A stretch of DNA of 64,000 nucleotides from assembly GCA_963701385.1 (NCBI GenBank), contig CAVOZW010000004.1, positions 106,702 to 170,701 of the forward strand, written 5' to 3'. Within the stretch, counting starts at the first letter, position 1. Each line of letters opens with the position of its first letter. The stretch is from B30-G6 sp963701385 (GTDB lineage: Bacteria > Desulfobacterota > Desulfobacteria > Desulfobacterales > B30-G6). Below, piece by piece: positions 43,705-50,751 of the stretch. The notes beneath the pieces are model-generated. The model was not told the origin of the DNA. It saw only the letters and a list, made by a program, of their open reading frames with translations, and did no database searches. Both the position numbers and the translations under genes were made by a program.

Positions 43705-45495
43705 CTAATAGGGTTGCATGTCATCATTGGGTGGTTGCCCTGTTTCGTCCCAACCCCGTAAGTGATAATAGTCCTTGAGCATGTAGGTGAGCTCATCCTG
43801 GGTAAGTTGGTTCTGTGCGCCTTTCAATTTTTTAAACAACCCTGCAGAAAGGAAATCGTCTTCGGGCCGCATTCCCTCCCTGATGTTGAATCGGCGCACC
43901 AGTGTGGATATGTCGGCCGCCATTTTCTGCAGCCGCGCCTTGTCGACATCCAGACCGGTGACCATTCGAATGACGTCTGCCAGCGGTCCCCAGCCGTACA
44001 TGTCACGGTAGAATCTACAGAAGATCAGAGCATCAAATAAGGTCAAGCGATCTTCAAAATCGACAAATACCTCGGCCTTGCCCTGGATCTGCTGCGGTGA
44101 AATAATGCCCGAAAGTTCCGGTTTGTAAAAAGTGGCCCGCAGATGGCAAGCGCCCCGATCAGAGGTGGCGTAGGCCAGACCCATTCCCTTGAGAACGCGG
44201 GGATCGTAACCAGCCGGCTCCAGGCCCTTGGCATGTACGGCAATCTCTTCAAGATCCCACGAGCTGGCAGCATACCGGATTCCGTTGGCCAGGACGTCGC
44301 CGATCCCTTCCCGGTAAGCAATTTTTTTCAGCAGGTCTGCAATAGCGTCCACATCACCGTATTCGATGATATCATCGATTCGGCCTCTTTTCCCGGCCTC
44401 GATGGCGAACGCACATAGATTGCCGGCGGAGATGGTGTCCATTCCCAGACGGTCACAAATGTCGTTGAGGTAGATGATCTCCTCGATGCTGTCCACCATG
44501 CACAGACCGCCGAAGGCATATATGGTTTCATACTCCGGTCCTTCGATTCGCAGGCCGGTATGGCGTCCTTGCAGGACACGGCTCATCCTGCCGCAAGCCA
44601 TGAAACATTTGAGGCAGGCCCTGGGTTTGACCTCGCATTGACTGTGCAGGGCGTCGGCGTTTATTTTTTCCCAATGTTCGCATGTTCCCGAGGACCAGTA
44701 ACGCGTGGGGAATGCCTTGGCATTGTTGAGCAGCTTGACCATCATGGTCGTGCCCATGCTGTTATAGGCTTTGACACCGGGATTCTCCTTGCTTCCCTTG
44801 GAAAGTTCCCGGGAAAACGCCTTTATCGCATCCGGATCTGCCAGGGATCGCTGGCAGTCTCCCTGAAACACGATCCCTTTCAGGCGTTTGGCACCCAGGA
44901 CCGTGCCGACACCCGTGCGACCCGCCGAGCGCCAGTAGTCGTTTTCAATGACACCAAATTTGACCAGATTTTCCGAAGCCGGGCCGATCACCACTGCCCC
45001 CGGTCGCCCATAGGTCTCATTGGTCAGCCGAAATCGCTCCAGCAGGATATCTTCGGTGTCATAGGTATCTTTTCCCCAGATATCCTTGGCATCATGAAAG
45101 ATCGCACCCTTTGGGTGGATGGACAGCACGGTCGGGGCCGAGCTTCTTCCGAAAATGATGACAGCATCGTACCCGGCACTGTCCATGGCTTCGGGCGCCT
45201 TGCCGCCCGAATAGGACTCCGAGTAAAGCATGGTCTGAGGCGACTTCGTGAACACACCGTAGCGGCACCCGCCCCAAATTCGGCTCCGCGTCACGGGTCC
45301 TGTGGCAAAAACAATATGGTTGTCCGGAGAAAGGGGATCAACACCCGCCGGGTTATACTTGTAGAGCAGATACGATCCCAGCCCCTTGCCCCCCAGATAG
45401 GTTTCATAGACAGATGTTGGAATGCTGTTATTCGCTATTTCAAAGGATTTGTTCGTCAAGTCAACTAGTAAAACGCGATCATAGATAGCCTGCAT
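43705..45495 (-). CDS. aldehyde:ferredoxin oxidoreductase (tungsten/molybdenum type)
   Basis: A 596-residue AOR-family enzyme. The N-terminal domain starts with YDRVLLVDLTNKSFEI and YLGGKGLGSYLLY, the pterin-binding region is at GRTGVGTVLGAKRLKGIVF, and the Fe-S ligands appear as CLKCFMAC with a later Cys in DALIFCRFYRDMYG. AYATSDRGACHL is another family marker. The enzyme oxidises an aldehyde to the acid with reduction of ferredoxin, in the cytoplasm, and needs a tungstopterin. A GGGGGGAA ribosome site precedes the ATG. It follows the aminotransferase gene after 26 bp, so an aldehyde from that transamination is a natural substrate guess. It ends in TAG. Confidence 0.93.
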   Translation of the reverse strand: MQAIYDRVLLVDLTNKSFEIANNSIPTSVYETYLGGKGLGSYLLYKYNPAGVDPLSPDNHIVFATGPVTRSRIWGGCRYGVFTKSPQTMLYSESYSGGKAPEAMDSAGYDAVIIFGRSSAPTVLSIHPKGAIFHDAKDIWGKDTYDTEDILLERFRLTNETYGRPGAVVIGPASENLVKFGVIENDYWRSAGRTGVGTVLGAKRLKGIVFQGDCQRSLADPDAIKAFSRELSKGSKENPGVKAYNSMGTTMMVKLLNNAKAFPTRYWSSGTCEHWEKINADALHSQCEVKPRACLKCFMACGRMSRVLQGRHTGLRIEGPEYETIYAFGGLCMVDSIEEIIYLNDICDRLGMDTISAGNLCAFAIEAGKRGRIDDIIEYGDVDAIADLLKKIAYREGIGDVLANGIRYAASSWDLEEIAVHAKGLEPAGYDPRVLKGMGLAYATSDRGACHLRATFYKPELSGIISPQQIQGKAEVFVDFEDRLTLFDALIFCRFYRDMYGWGPLADVIRMVTGLDVDKARLQKMAADISTLVRRFNIREGMRPEDDFLSAGLFKKLKGAQNQLTQDELTYMLKDYYHLRGWDETGQPPNDDMQPY

Positions 45496-45521
45496 CTAAT
45501 TCCCCCCTTGTCATTTTTCAA

Positions 45522-46787
45522 TCAACTCGAGATCTTTCTGATACCGGCTTCCATGATATCGAGACCTTTGTTCAACTGTTCATCGGTAATGACAAAAGGT
45601 GTCAATACACGAATGACGTTTCCATAGCTGCCACAAACCAGTATGCTCAAACCGTTTTCAAAACAATCTGCGCAAAGTGCCTTTGCCTCTTCCGCGGCAG
45701 GTAAGCGGTCGGAACCCTTGACCATTTCGAGTCCCAGCATGGCACCCAGACCCCGGATTTCTCCGACGATGTCAAACTGCTGCTGCCAGGATTTAAAACG
45801 GGCATGCAGTTTTTCACCCAGGGCCACTGATTTTTCGAGCATGTTTTCGGTTTCAAAAACGTCCAGGACCGCCAGGGCCGCTTCGCAAGACAAAGGATTG
45901 GCGCCATAGGTACCGCCGAGTCCGCCCGGATGTATGGCGTCCATGATCTCCTGACGACCCACAACAGCACTCAAAGGCATGCCCGCCGCCAGGCTCTTGG
46001 CCACGGTCATCAGGTCCGGCTCTACGTCCCAGTGCTCGATGGCAAACATTTTGCCGGTACGCCCCATGCCGGTCTGAATCTCATCACTGATGAACAGAAT
46101 CCCATGCTTCCTGCAGATCTCCACCAATTTCTGGAAATACCCGGCAGGAGGGGCGATAAACCCGCCTTCGCCCTGGATAGGCTCTGCCACTACGGCAGCG
46201 ACCGCTTCGGGATTGACGTGTTTGATGAAGAAGTCTTCGAGCTTCTCCGGACCGACAACATCGCCGAAAGGCATGCGGTACACCTCCGGTGCAAAGGGGC
46301 CAAAACCCAACTTGTAAGGCTTGACCTTGCTGGTCATGGTCATGGTCAACAGTGTGCGGCCGTGGTAAGCATTTTCAAAGACGATGATCGCCGGCCGCTT
46401 GGTATAGTAACGAGCGATCTTGACGGCATTCTCAACAGCCTCGGCCCCGCTGTTGATGAAGAGGACTTTCTTTGCAAACGCTCCCGGTGTAATCTGGCAA
46501 AGTTTTTTAGCCAGACGGACCGGCGAGCCGTAAGGGTTGACCATGAAACAAGTATGAGTGAATTTTTCCGCCTGAGCCTTGATGGCCGCCACCACCTTGG
46601 GATGGCTGTGACCGATGTTCATCACGGCGATGCCGCCGGCGAAGTCAATGTATTCTCTGCCCTCCACATCCTGGATGATGGCACCTCTGGCAGAGGCAAC
46701 ATAACATTTCGTACCGCTGGCATATCCGTCGGAAATGAATTCACTGCGCATGGTCTGAAGTGCTTTGTTGGTCGTGGATTCCGTCAT
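45522..46787 (-). CDS. class III (4-aminobutyrate-type) aminotransferase
   Basis: A 421-residue PLP enzyme of the GabT/omega-aminotransferase group. Landmarks: DVEGREYIDFAGGIAVMNIGH, the FINSGAEAVENAVKIAR helix, ENAYHGRTLLTM, FISDEIQTGMGRTGKMFA and the PLP lysine in TVAKSLAAGMPLSAVVG. GabT converts 4-aminobutyrate and 2-oxoglutarate to succinate semialdehyde and glutamate; close relatives accept ornithine, lysine or other omega-amino acids. Here the AOR gene downstream by 26 bp could oxidise the resulting semialdehyde. A GGAGGAGG ribosome site precedes the ATG, and the methyltransferase gene lies 60 bp upstream in the same direction. Confidence 0.92.
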   Translation of the reverse strand: MTESTTNKALQTMRSEFISDGYASGTKCYVASARGAIIQDVEGREYIDFAGGIAVMNIGHSHPKVVAAIKAQAEKFTHTCFMVNPYGSPVRLAKKLCQITPGAFAKKVLFINSGAEAVENAVKIARYYTKRPAIIVFENAYHGRTLLTMTMTSKVKPYKLGFGPFAPEVYRMPFGDVVGPEKLEDFFIKHVNPEAVAAVVAEPIQGEGGFIAPPAGYFQKLVEICRKHGILFISDEIQTGMGRTGKMFAIEHWDVEPDLMTVAKSLAAGMPLSAVVGRQEIMDAIHPGGLGGTYGANPLSCEAALAVLDVFETENMLEKSVALGEKLHARFKSWQQQFDIVGEIRGLGAMLGLEMVKGSDRLPAAEEAKALCADCFENGLSILVCGSYGNVIRVLTPFVITDEQLNKGLDIMEAGIRKISS

Positions 46788-46847
46788 CTCAATCCTCCTC
46801 CTTTGCTATAAAAAGTTGAACTGTGCAGTTATCAATCGTGCGGTTCA

Positions 46848-47645
46848 TCAGAACTCGAAACGTTTGGCCCGGAACGCCTGAAGATAATTCATGCAGTAAT
46901 CGTCATGGCCTGCCAGCGCCGTGGCAGCAATGATGTTGGCCATCATTTTTTTGTCCAGCGGATTGATAATCGCACCGTCGAGTCCCTTGGCAATGGCCAT
47001 GCTCATAAAGGTCTGATTCAGTAATGGTCGCATGGGCAACCCAAAGGAGATGTTCGACAATCCGCAAACCGTATGGATCCCCTGGAAGGTTTTTTTGATT
47101 CTTTCAATGGCTTCCATAAATTCAACGCCAAATGTTTTGTTCGTGGACACCGGCTGAACCAGTGGGTCGACATAGATGTTTTCGATGGAAACATTCTTTT
47201 GCAGGAGCCCGTTGACCAGTTTGTCGGCAATGGCCAGGCGATCATCCGCTGTTTCCGGCATACCCTCATCGCTCATGCACAGGGCGACGACCTTCATATC
47301 CGTGTCTGCAACAATGGGCAGCAACGTGTCGTAGCGCTCTTTCTCCAGGGAAATGGAGTTGATCATGGGAGTTCCTTTGTGCACCGAAAGGGCCGCTTCG
47401 ATGGCCTTTGGATCGGGACTGTCGATGCAGCAAGGTGCTTCGACAACAGACTGTACGGTTTTCACCAACCAGGTTAGATACTCGGGCTCCTTGCCCACAA
47501 AAACCCCTGCATTTACATCGATATAGTGGGCACCCGCTTCGAATTCATCCTGGGCAACCTTTATGATGGCATCGCTATCCTGTGCTTCGATAGCCGCAGC
47601 GATGGCTTTCCGGCTGGCGTTGATGAGCTCTCCTACAATAAGCAT
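46848..47645 (-). CDS. pterin-binding corrinoid/tetrahydrofolate methyltransferase (MtgA/AcsE-like)
   Basis: A 265-residue protein of the dihydropteroate synthase-like methyltransferase group. LIVGELINASRKAI at the start, HYIDVNAGV, IDSPDPKAIEAAL and INSISLEKERY are the pterin-binding loops; the length and the single domain fit AcsE/MtgA, which move methyl groups between a corrinoid protein and tetrahydrofolate. No corrinoid protein or MttB-type methyltransferase is present in the window, so its partner is unknown. An AAAGGAG site precedes the ATG. It is the first gene of the block that ends with the livK-like gene and so would carry the operon promoter in the gap before 47976. Confidence 0.9.
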   Translation of the reverse strand: MLIVGELINASRKAIAAAIEAQDSDAIIKVAQDEFEAGAHYIDVNAGVFVGKEPEYLTWLVKTVQSVVEAPCCIDSPDPKAIEAALSVHKGTPMINSISLEKERYDTLLPIVADTDMKVVALCMSDEGMPETADDRLAIADKLVNGLLQKNVSIENIYVDPLVQPVSTNKTFGVEFMEAIERIKKTFQGIHTVCGLSNISFGLPMRPLLNQTFMSMAIAKGLDGAIINPLDKKMMANIIAATALAGHDDYCMNYLQAFRAKRFEF

Positions 47646-47976
47646 CTGTTTTCTCCTTTCGCTGAATAAAATGGAATAAGGTAGGTAATTTTTAACACAT
47701 TTGTGCCGTTGGCCCCAACATAGCTAAAAGGAAGCTGCGAAACAAGCCATTTATCCATGCAGAGATACTACCATGACAGTTTAGCGCAAACTTTCAATAA
47801 AGTCATCCAGATTAAATTGATAAAGTGATGGCTGGTGTTTTTACAACTTGATATACAGCGCCGAATGTTGATAATGTAACGTCATCCTGTTCCAAAACTT
47901 CTTCCAACGTACAAGGTGTCTTCTATTGGATTCTAATTATGGAATAGAACTTAATTAACCGGGTCACAGGTGTATC
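47646..47976. promoter_or_regulatory. divergent intergenic region between the methyltransferase operon and the motor pair
   Basis: No gene is visible in these 331 bp. Both flanking transcription units start here, so at least two promoters are expected; I see no match to the sigma-54 consensus and no cobalamin-box riboswitch. It is AT-rich. Confidence 0.4.
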
Positions 47977-48831
47977 ATGAAAAATTCACGTCATTATCTT
48001 TATCTGATGTTTATATGCTTGGCCGTTGTCGGTGTAATCTGTGCACTTCTATTTGGTTCATTGAAGTCGGCCTTCATGGCCAACTGGGGTTTCAATTTGA
48101 TGATCCTTTGCGCCCTGGCTACTGGCATAGGCATTAATATGTACCAGGTACTGAGGCTTGGACCCGAGATCGAATGGATGAATATTTTTCGAACCGGTCA
48201 ATTGGGAAGATCTGTAGCAGAGGAAAGCCCCGTTTTGCTCAAACCTCTGATAAAACACCTCTCCGGAATTCATAGAGATCGGTTCAAGTTGTCTGCGTTA
48301 TCGTTGCGTACGGTACTTGAGGGCATTAGGGCTCATTTGGAAGAATCTAGAGAGATTTCTCGCTACATGATTGGTCTATTGATATTCTTAGGGCTGCTGG
48401 GTACTTTTTGGGGTTTGCTTGGAACGATTAGTTCTGTAGGCCAGGTAATTGGTGGCTTAAACGTCGGAACCAGCGATTTTGTCGGGACGTTTGAATCCTT
48501 GAAAGCGGGTCTTCAAAAGCCGTTGCTGGGTATGGGGACAGCGTTTAGCTCTTCATTGTTTGGTTTAGGAGGGTCTTTGGTATTGGGGTTTTTAGATATT
48601 CAAGCCAGTCATGCCCAAAATCGCTTTTTTAATGACATGGAAGAATGGTTGTCCGGTGTTACCCAACTTATAGATAGTAGTGATGACGCAGACATGAATG
48701 AGACGATTAGAGAGCCCAGTCTAAATCGTATTGAACATAATTTACATGATTTGATAAAGGAAATACGAAATAATCAGGCAAGCCTTGAACAATTAATTGA
48801 AATTAAGAAAAACCAGAACAAGAGCGAATAG
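47977..48831 (+). CDS. MotA/TolQ/ExbB-like membrane protein
   Basis: A 284-residue protein with two N-terminal hydrophobic segments (about residues 6-28 and 36-56), a cytoplasmic region, then two helices bearing the MotA/ExbB core (FLGLLGTFWGLLGTISSVGQ around residues 139-158 and LLGMGTAFSSSLFGLGGSL). The tail after residue 215 is charged and helical but short. The pair with the coiled-coil OmpA-like protein encoded 8 bp downstream recalls stator units such as MotAB, ExbBD-TolQR and ZorAB. No flagellar, Tol or Zorya genes are nearby, so this seems a stand-alone motor. Codon choice is AT-richer than neighbours, which hints at transfer. It ends in TAG. Confidence 0.8.
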   Translation: MKNSRHYLYLMFICLAVVGVICALLFGSLKSAFMANWGFNLMILCALATGIGINMYQVLRLGPEIEWMNIFRTGQLGRSVAEESPVLLKPLIKHLSGIHRDRFKLSALSLRTVLEGIRAHLEESREISRYMIGLLIFLGLLGTFWGLLGTISSVGQVIGGLNVGTSDFVGTFESLKAGLQKPLLGMGTAFSSSLFGLGGSLVLGFLDIQASHAQNRFFNDMEEWLSGVTQLIDSSDDADMNETIREPSLNRIEHNLHDLIKEIRNNQASLEQLIEIKKNQNKSE

Positions 48832-48839
48832 AAATAAGT

Positions 48840-50114
48840 ATGATTAACTCTGGTAGACGAGCAATAGGAAACAGTGTTTGGCCGGGATATGTCGATGCCT
48901 TGTCAGCCATTCTTATGGTGGTAATATTTGTTGTTCTCATCTTTACACTCACTCAATTTCTATTGAGTGAAATCCTCTCCGGTAAAGAGAGCGAATTGGT
49001 GTTACTCCATCGTCGTATGGATGAAATTGTTAGTTTGCTTGGTTTGGAAAAGGAGCGCAATGAAGTACTTACGACTGAAATAGCCAGTTTGTCTGGACTC
49101 GTCACTGATATTTCACAGGAAAAAGAGCAAGTAAGTTCACGCTTGTCCGAATTAACAAAACAATCTGGCTTAGATCAAGCCGAGATAAAGAGACAGCTTC
49201 TACTCATTGCAAGCCTTCAGGAAGACATCAATGCCTTGCGTGTTATGAGACGTAAGCTGGAAGAAAAGGTTGGTCAGTATGCGGTGGTGCTTTCGGGGAA
49301 AAAAATTGAATTGGGTAGTCTGAGGGACAGGACCATGTCACTCGAGGCACGCTTGACCGATGAACAGGAGCGAACTGTTTTGGCTCAAAAAAGTCTTGGC
49401 CAACGTGATATTCGAATACAGGCATTATCTGCCCTTGTTGGCGAGCATGAACAGGCTTTGAAGGATGAACGTCAGCTTTCAGTAAATGCGCGAGCGGAGT
49501 TGGCATTGCTGAACCAGCAAATCGCAAATTTGAAAAAACAGCTTGAAGAAATCAGTCAGGCTTTAAACGTAGCTGAGTCAGAAAAGTCAGACCAAGCAGC
49601 CGAAATTGAGGCGCTTGGGAAACGATTAAACATCGTACTTGCTAAGCGTGTTAATCTTCTGGAGCAATATCGATCGGAATTCTTCGGCCGCCTGAGAGAA
49701 ATACTGGGTAATAGCCCTTATGTGCGTATCGAAGGAGACCGTTTTGTTCTTCAGGCGGAATTGTTATTTGAGTCCGGATCTGCTGATCTTGGTGAGGAGG
49801 GGAAACAGCACCTTGTTCAGATTGCAGTTATTTTACAGCAACTATCCAAAAAATTTCCCAATGACCTCAATTGGATCCTGAGGATTGACGGACACACAGA
49901 TCGCATACCCATCCACACCCAGCTTTATCCATCAAACTGGGAACTATCAACTGCCAGAGCTGTGTCAGTCGTAAGGTTTCTTGCAAATAGTGGCATTCCA
50001 GAAGATCGAATGGCCGCAACCGGATTCAGCAAATTTCATCCCATTGATCCATCTGAAACGCTCGAAGCATACCGAAAAAACAGGCGTATCGAAATGAAGC
50101 TTACAGCGCGTTAG
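48840..50114 (+). CDS. OmpA/MotB-like peptidoglycan-binding protein with long coiled coil
   Basis: A 424-residue protein. A single membrane helix at about residues 21-42 is preceded by WPGYVDALSAI, matching the MotB/TolR context with the proton-carrying Asp. Residues 50-285 form a very long coiled coil rich in Glu, Gln, Leu and Lys. Residues 290-424 are an OmpA-like domain (FESGSADLGEEGKQHLVQIA, then IDGHTDRIPIH, NWELSTARAVSVVRFL and RNRRIEMKL-like end) that should bind peptidoglycan. It forms a unit with the upstream MotA/ExbB-like gene (8-bp gap). In flagellar MotB the periplasmic linker is far shorter, so the motor probably spans the periplasm or carries a sensor. It ends in TAG. Confidence 0.85.
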   Translation: MINSGRRAIGNSVWPGYVDALSAILMVVIFVVLIFTLTQFLLSEILSGKESELVLLHRRMDEIVSLLGLEKERNEVLTTEIASLSGLVTDISQEKEQVSSRLSELTKQSGLDQAEIKRQLLLIASLQEDINALRVMRRKLEEKVGQYAVVLSGKKIELGSLRDRTMSLEARLTDEQERTVLAQKSLGQRDIRIQALSALVGEHEQALKDERQLSVNARAELALLNQQIANLKKQLEEISQALNVAESEKSDQAAEIEALGKRLNIVLAKRVNLLEQYRSEFFGRLREILGNSPYVRIEGDRFVLQAELLFESGSADLGEEGKQHLVQIAVILQQLSKKFPNDLNWILRIDGHTDRIPIHTQLYPSNWELSTARAVSVVRFLANSGIPEDRMAATGFSKFHPIDPSETLEAYRKNRRIEMKLTAR

Positions 50115-50287
50115 CACCATTACACTTTTTCAAACGATTGATACAATACGGGACATCCTATCGCAGCCCTCAGATTCCCTACACTCATTTCAGAAGTTGC
50201 CCTGCTGCGCGTCAGTTCAAGATCCTGATTCCTTAATATGTTCCTGCAGGTTGGAAATAGGGTTGGAATGTTCATTTGCAAATAATG

Positions 50288-50325
50288 AAACAGGGACTTG
50301 GAATTGCTTCCAAGTCCCTGTTTTT
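50288..50325. terminator. strong rho-independent terminator between the motor pair and tRNA genes
   Basis: CAGGGACTTGGAA (50291-50303) and TTCCAAGTCCCTG (50308-50320) form a 13-bp stem with loop TTGC, extended by AAA/TTT. A T-run follows on the plus strand and an AT-rich tract on the minus strand, so it can end both the plus-strand motor operon and the minus-strand tRNA transcript. Confidence 0.85.
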
Positions 50326-50330
50326 ATTAG

Positions 50331-50408
50331 TGGCGGGAGCGACGAGACTCGAACTCGCGACCTCCGGCGTGACAGGCCGGCGTTCTAACCAAACTGAACT
50401 ACACCCCC
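50331..50408 (-). tRNA. tRNA-Asp (anticodon GTC)
   Basis: Complete cloverleaf on the minus strand with encoded CCA. Acceptor GGGGGTG pairs with CGCTCCC (one G-T and one T-G pair), the anticodon loop is CTGTCAC with GTC, and the T arm contains GAGTTCGAGTCTC. It lies 103 bp after tRNA-Val in the direction of transcription. Confidence 0.95.
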
Positions 50409-50511
50409 GGAAAAACTTCGATTTTACCTTCAGCTTTTAACCATCTAGCCTGTAGCTGCTGGCAACGAACTACCGGCTATCAGCCAATTGTGAATAGCCA
50501 AAGGTCATTCT

Positions 50512-50587
50512 TGGTAGGCGGAACAGGGCTTGAACCTGTGACCCTCGGCTTGTAAGGCCGATGCTCTCCCAACTGAGCTACCCGCCC
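50512..50587 (-). tRNA. tRNA-Val (anticodon TAC)
   Basis: Complete cloverleaf on the minus strand with encoded CCA. Anticodon stem TCGGC/GCCGA holds loop CTTACAA with anticodon TAC; the T arm is ACAGG-TTCAAGC-CCTGT. It follows lon in the same direction and may be co-transcribed with tRNA-Asp. Confidence 0.96.
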
Positions 50588-50751
50588 ACAGTTTGTTTAC
50601 CCTGGTTAGCTCTTTAAAGAGCCGTACTGCTACCAGTAAAAATGGTAAAAGTCAAATAAAATCGTGTTACGATTTCATCAAACGTGACCCTGCCGCATGA
50701 ATGAAGATCGTATTCTAATTGGAACGATTGGTCTTTAACGGTTCAACCGAT

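Noticed and set aside
46818..46846. TTGAACTGTGCA...TGCGGTTCA as a ninth copy of the TGAA...GGTTCA repeat
   Set aside because: Only the ends match; the CAGCAAGCTG core and the GCTCGC stretch are missing, so chance or extreme decay cannot be excluded.
47725..47760. Possible sigma-54 promoter before the methyltransferase operon
   Set aside because: TGGC and GC elements are present but the spacing between GG and GC is not the required ten bases.
47977..50114. Zorya anti-phage system (ZorA/ZorB)
   Set aside because: The MotA-like protein lacks the long ZorA tail, the coiled coil is on the OmpA-like protein instead, and no ZorC, ZorD or ZorE gene lies nearby.
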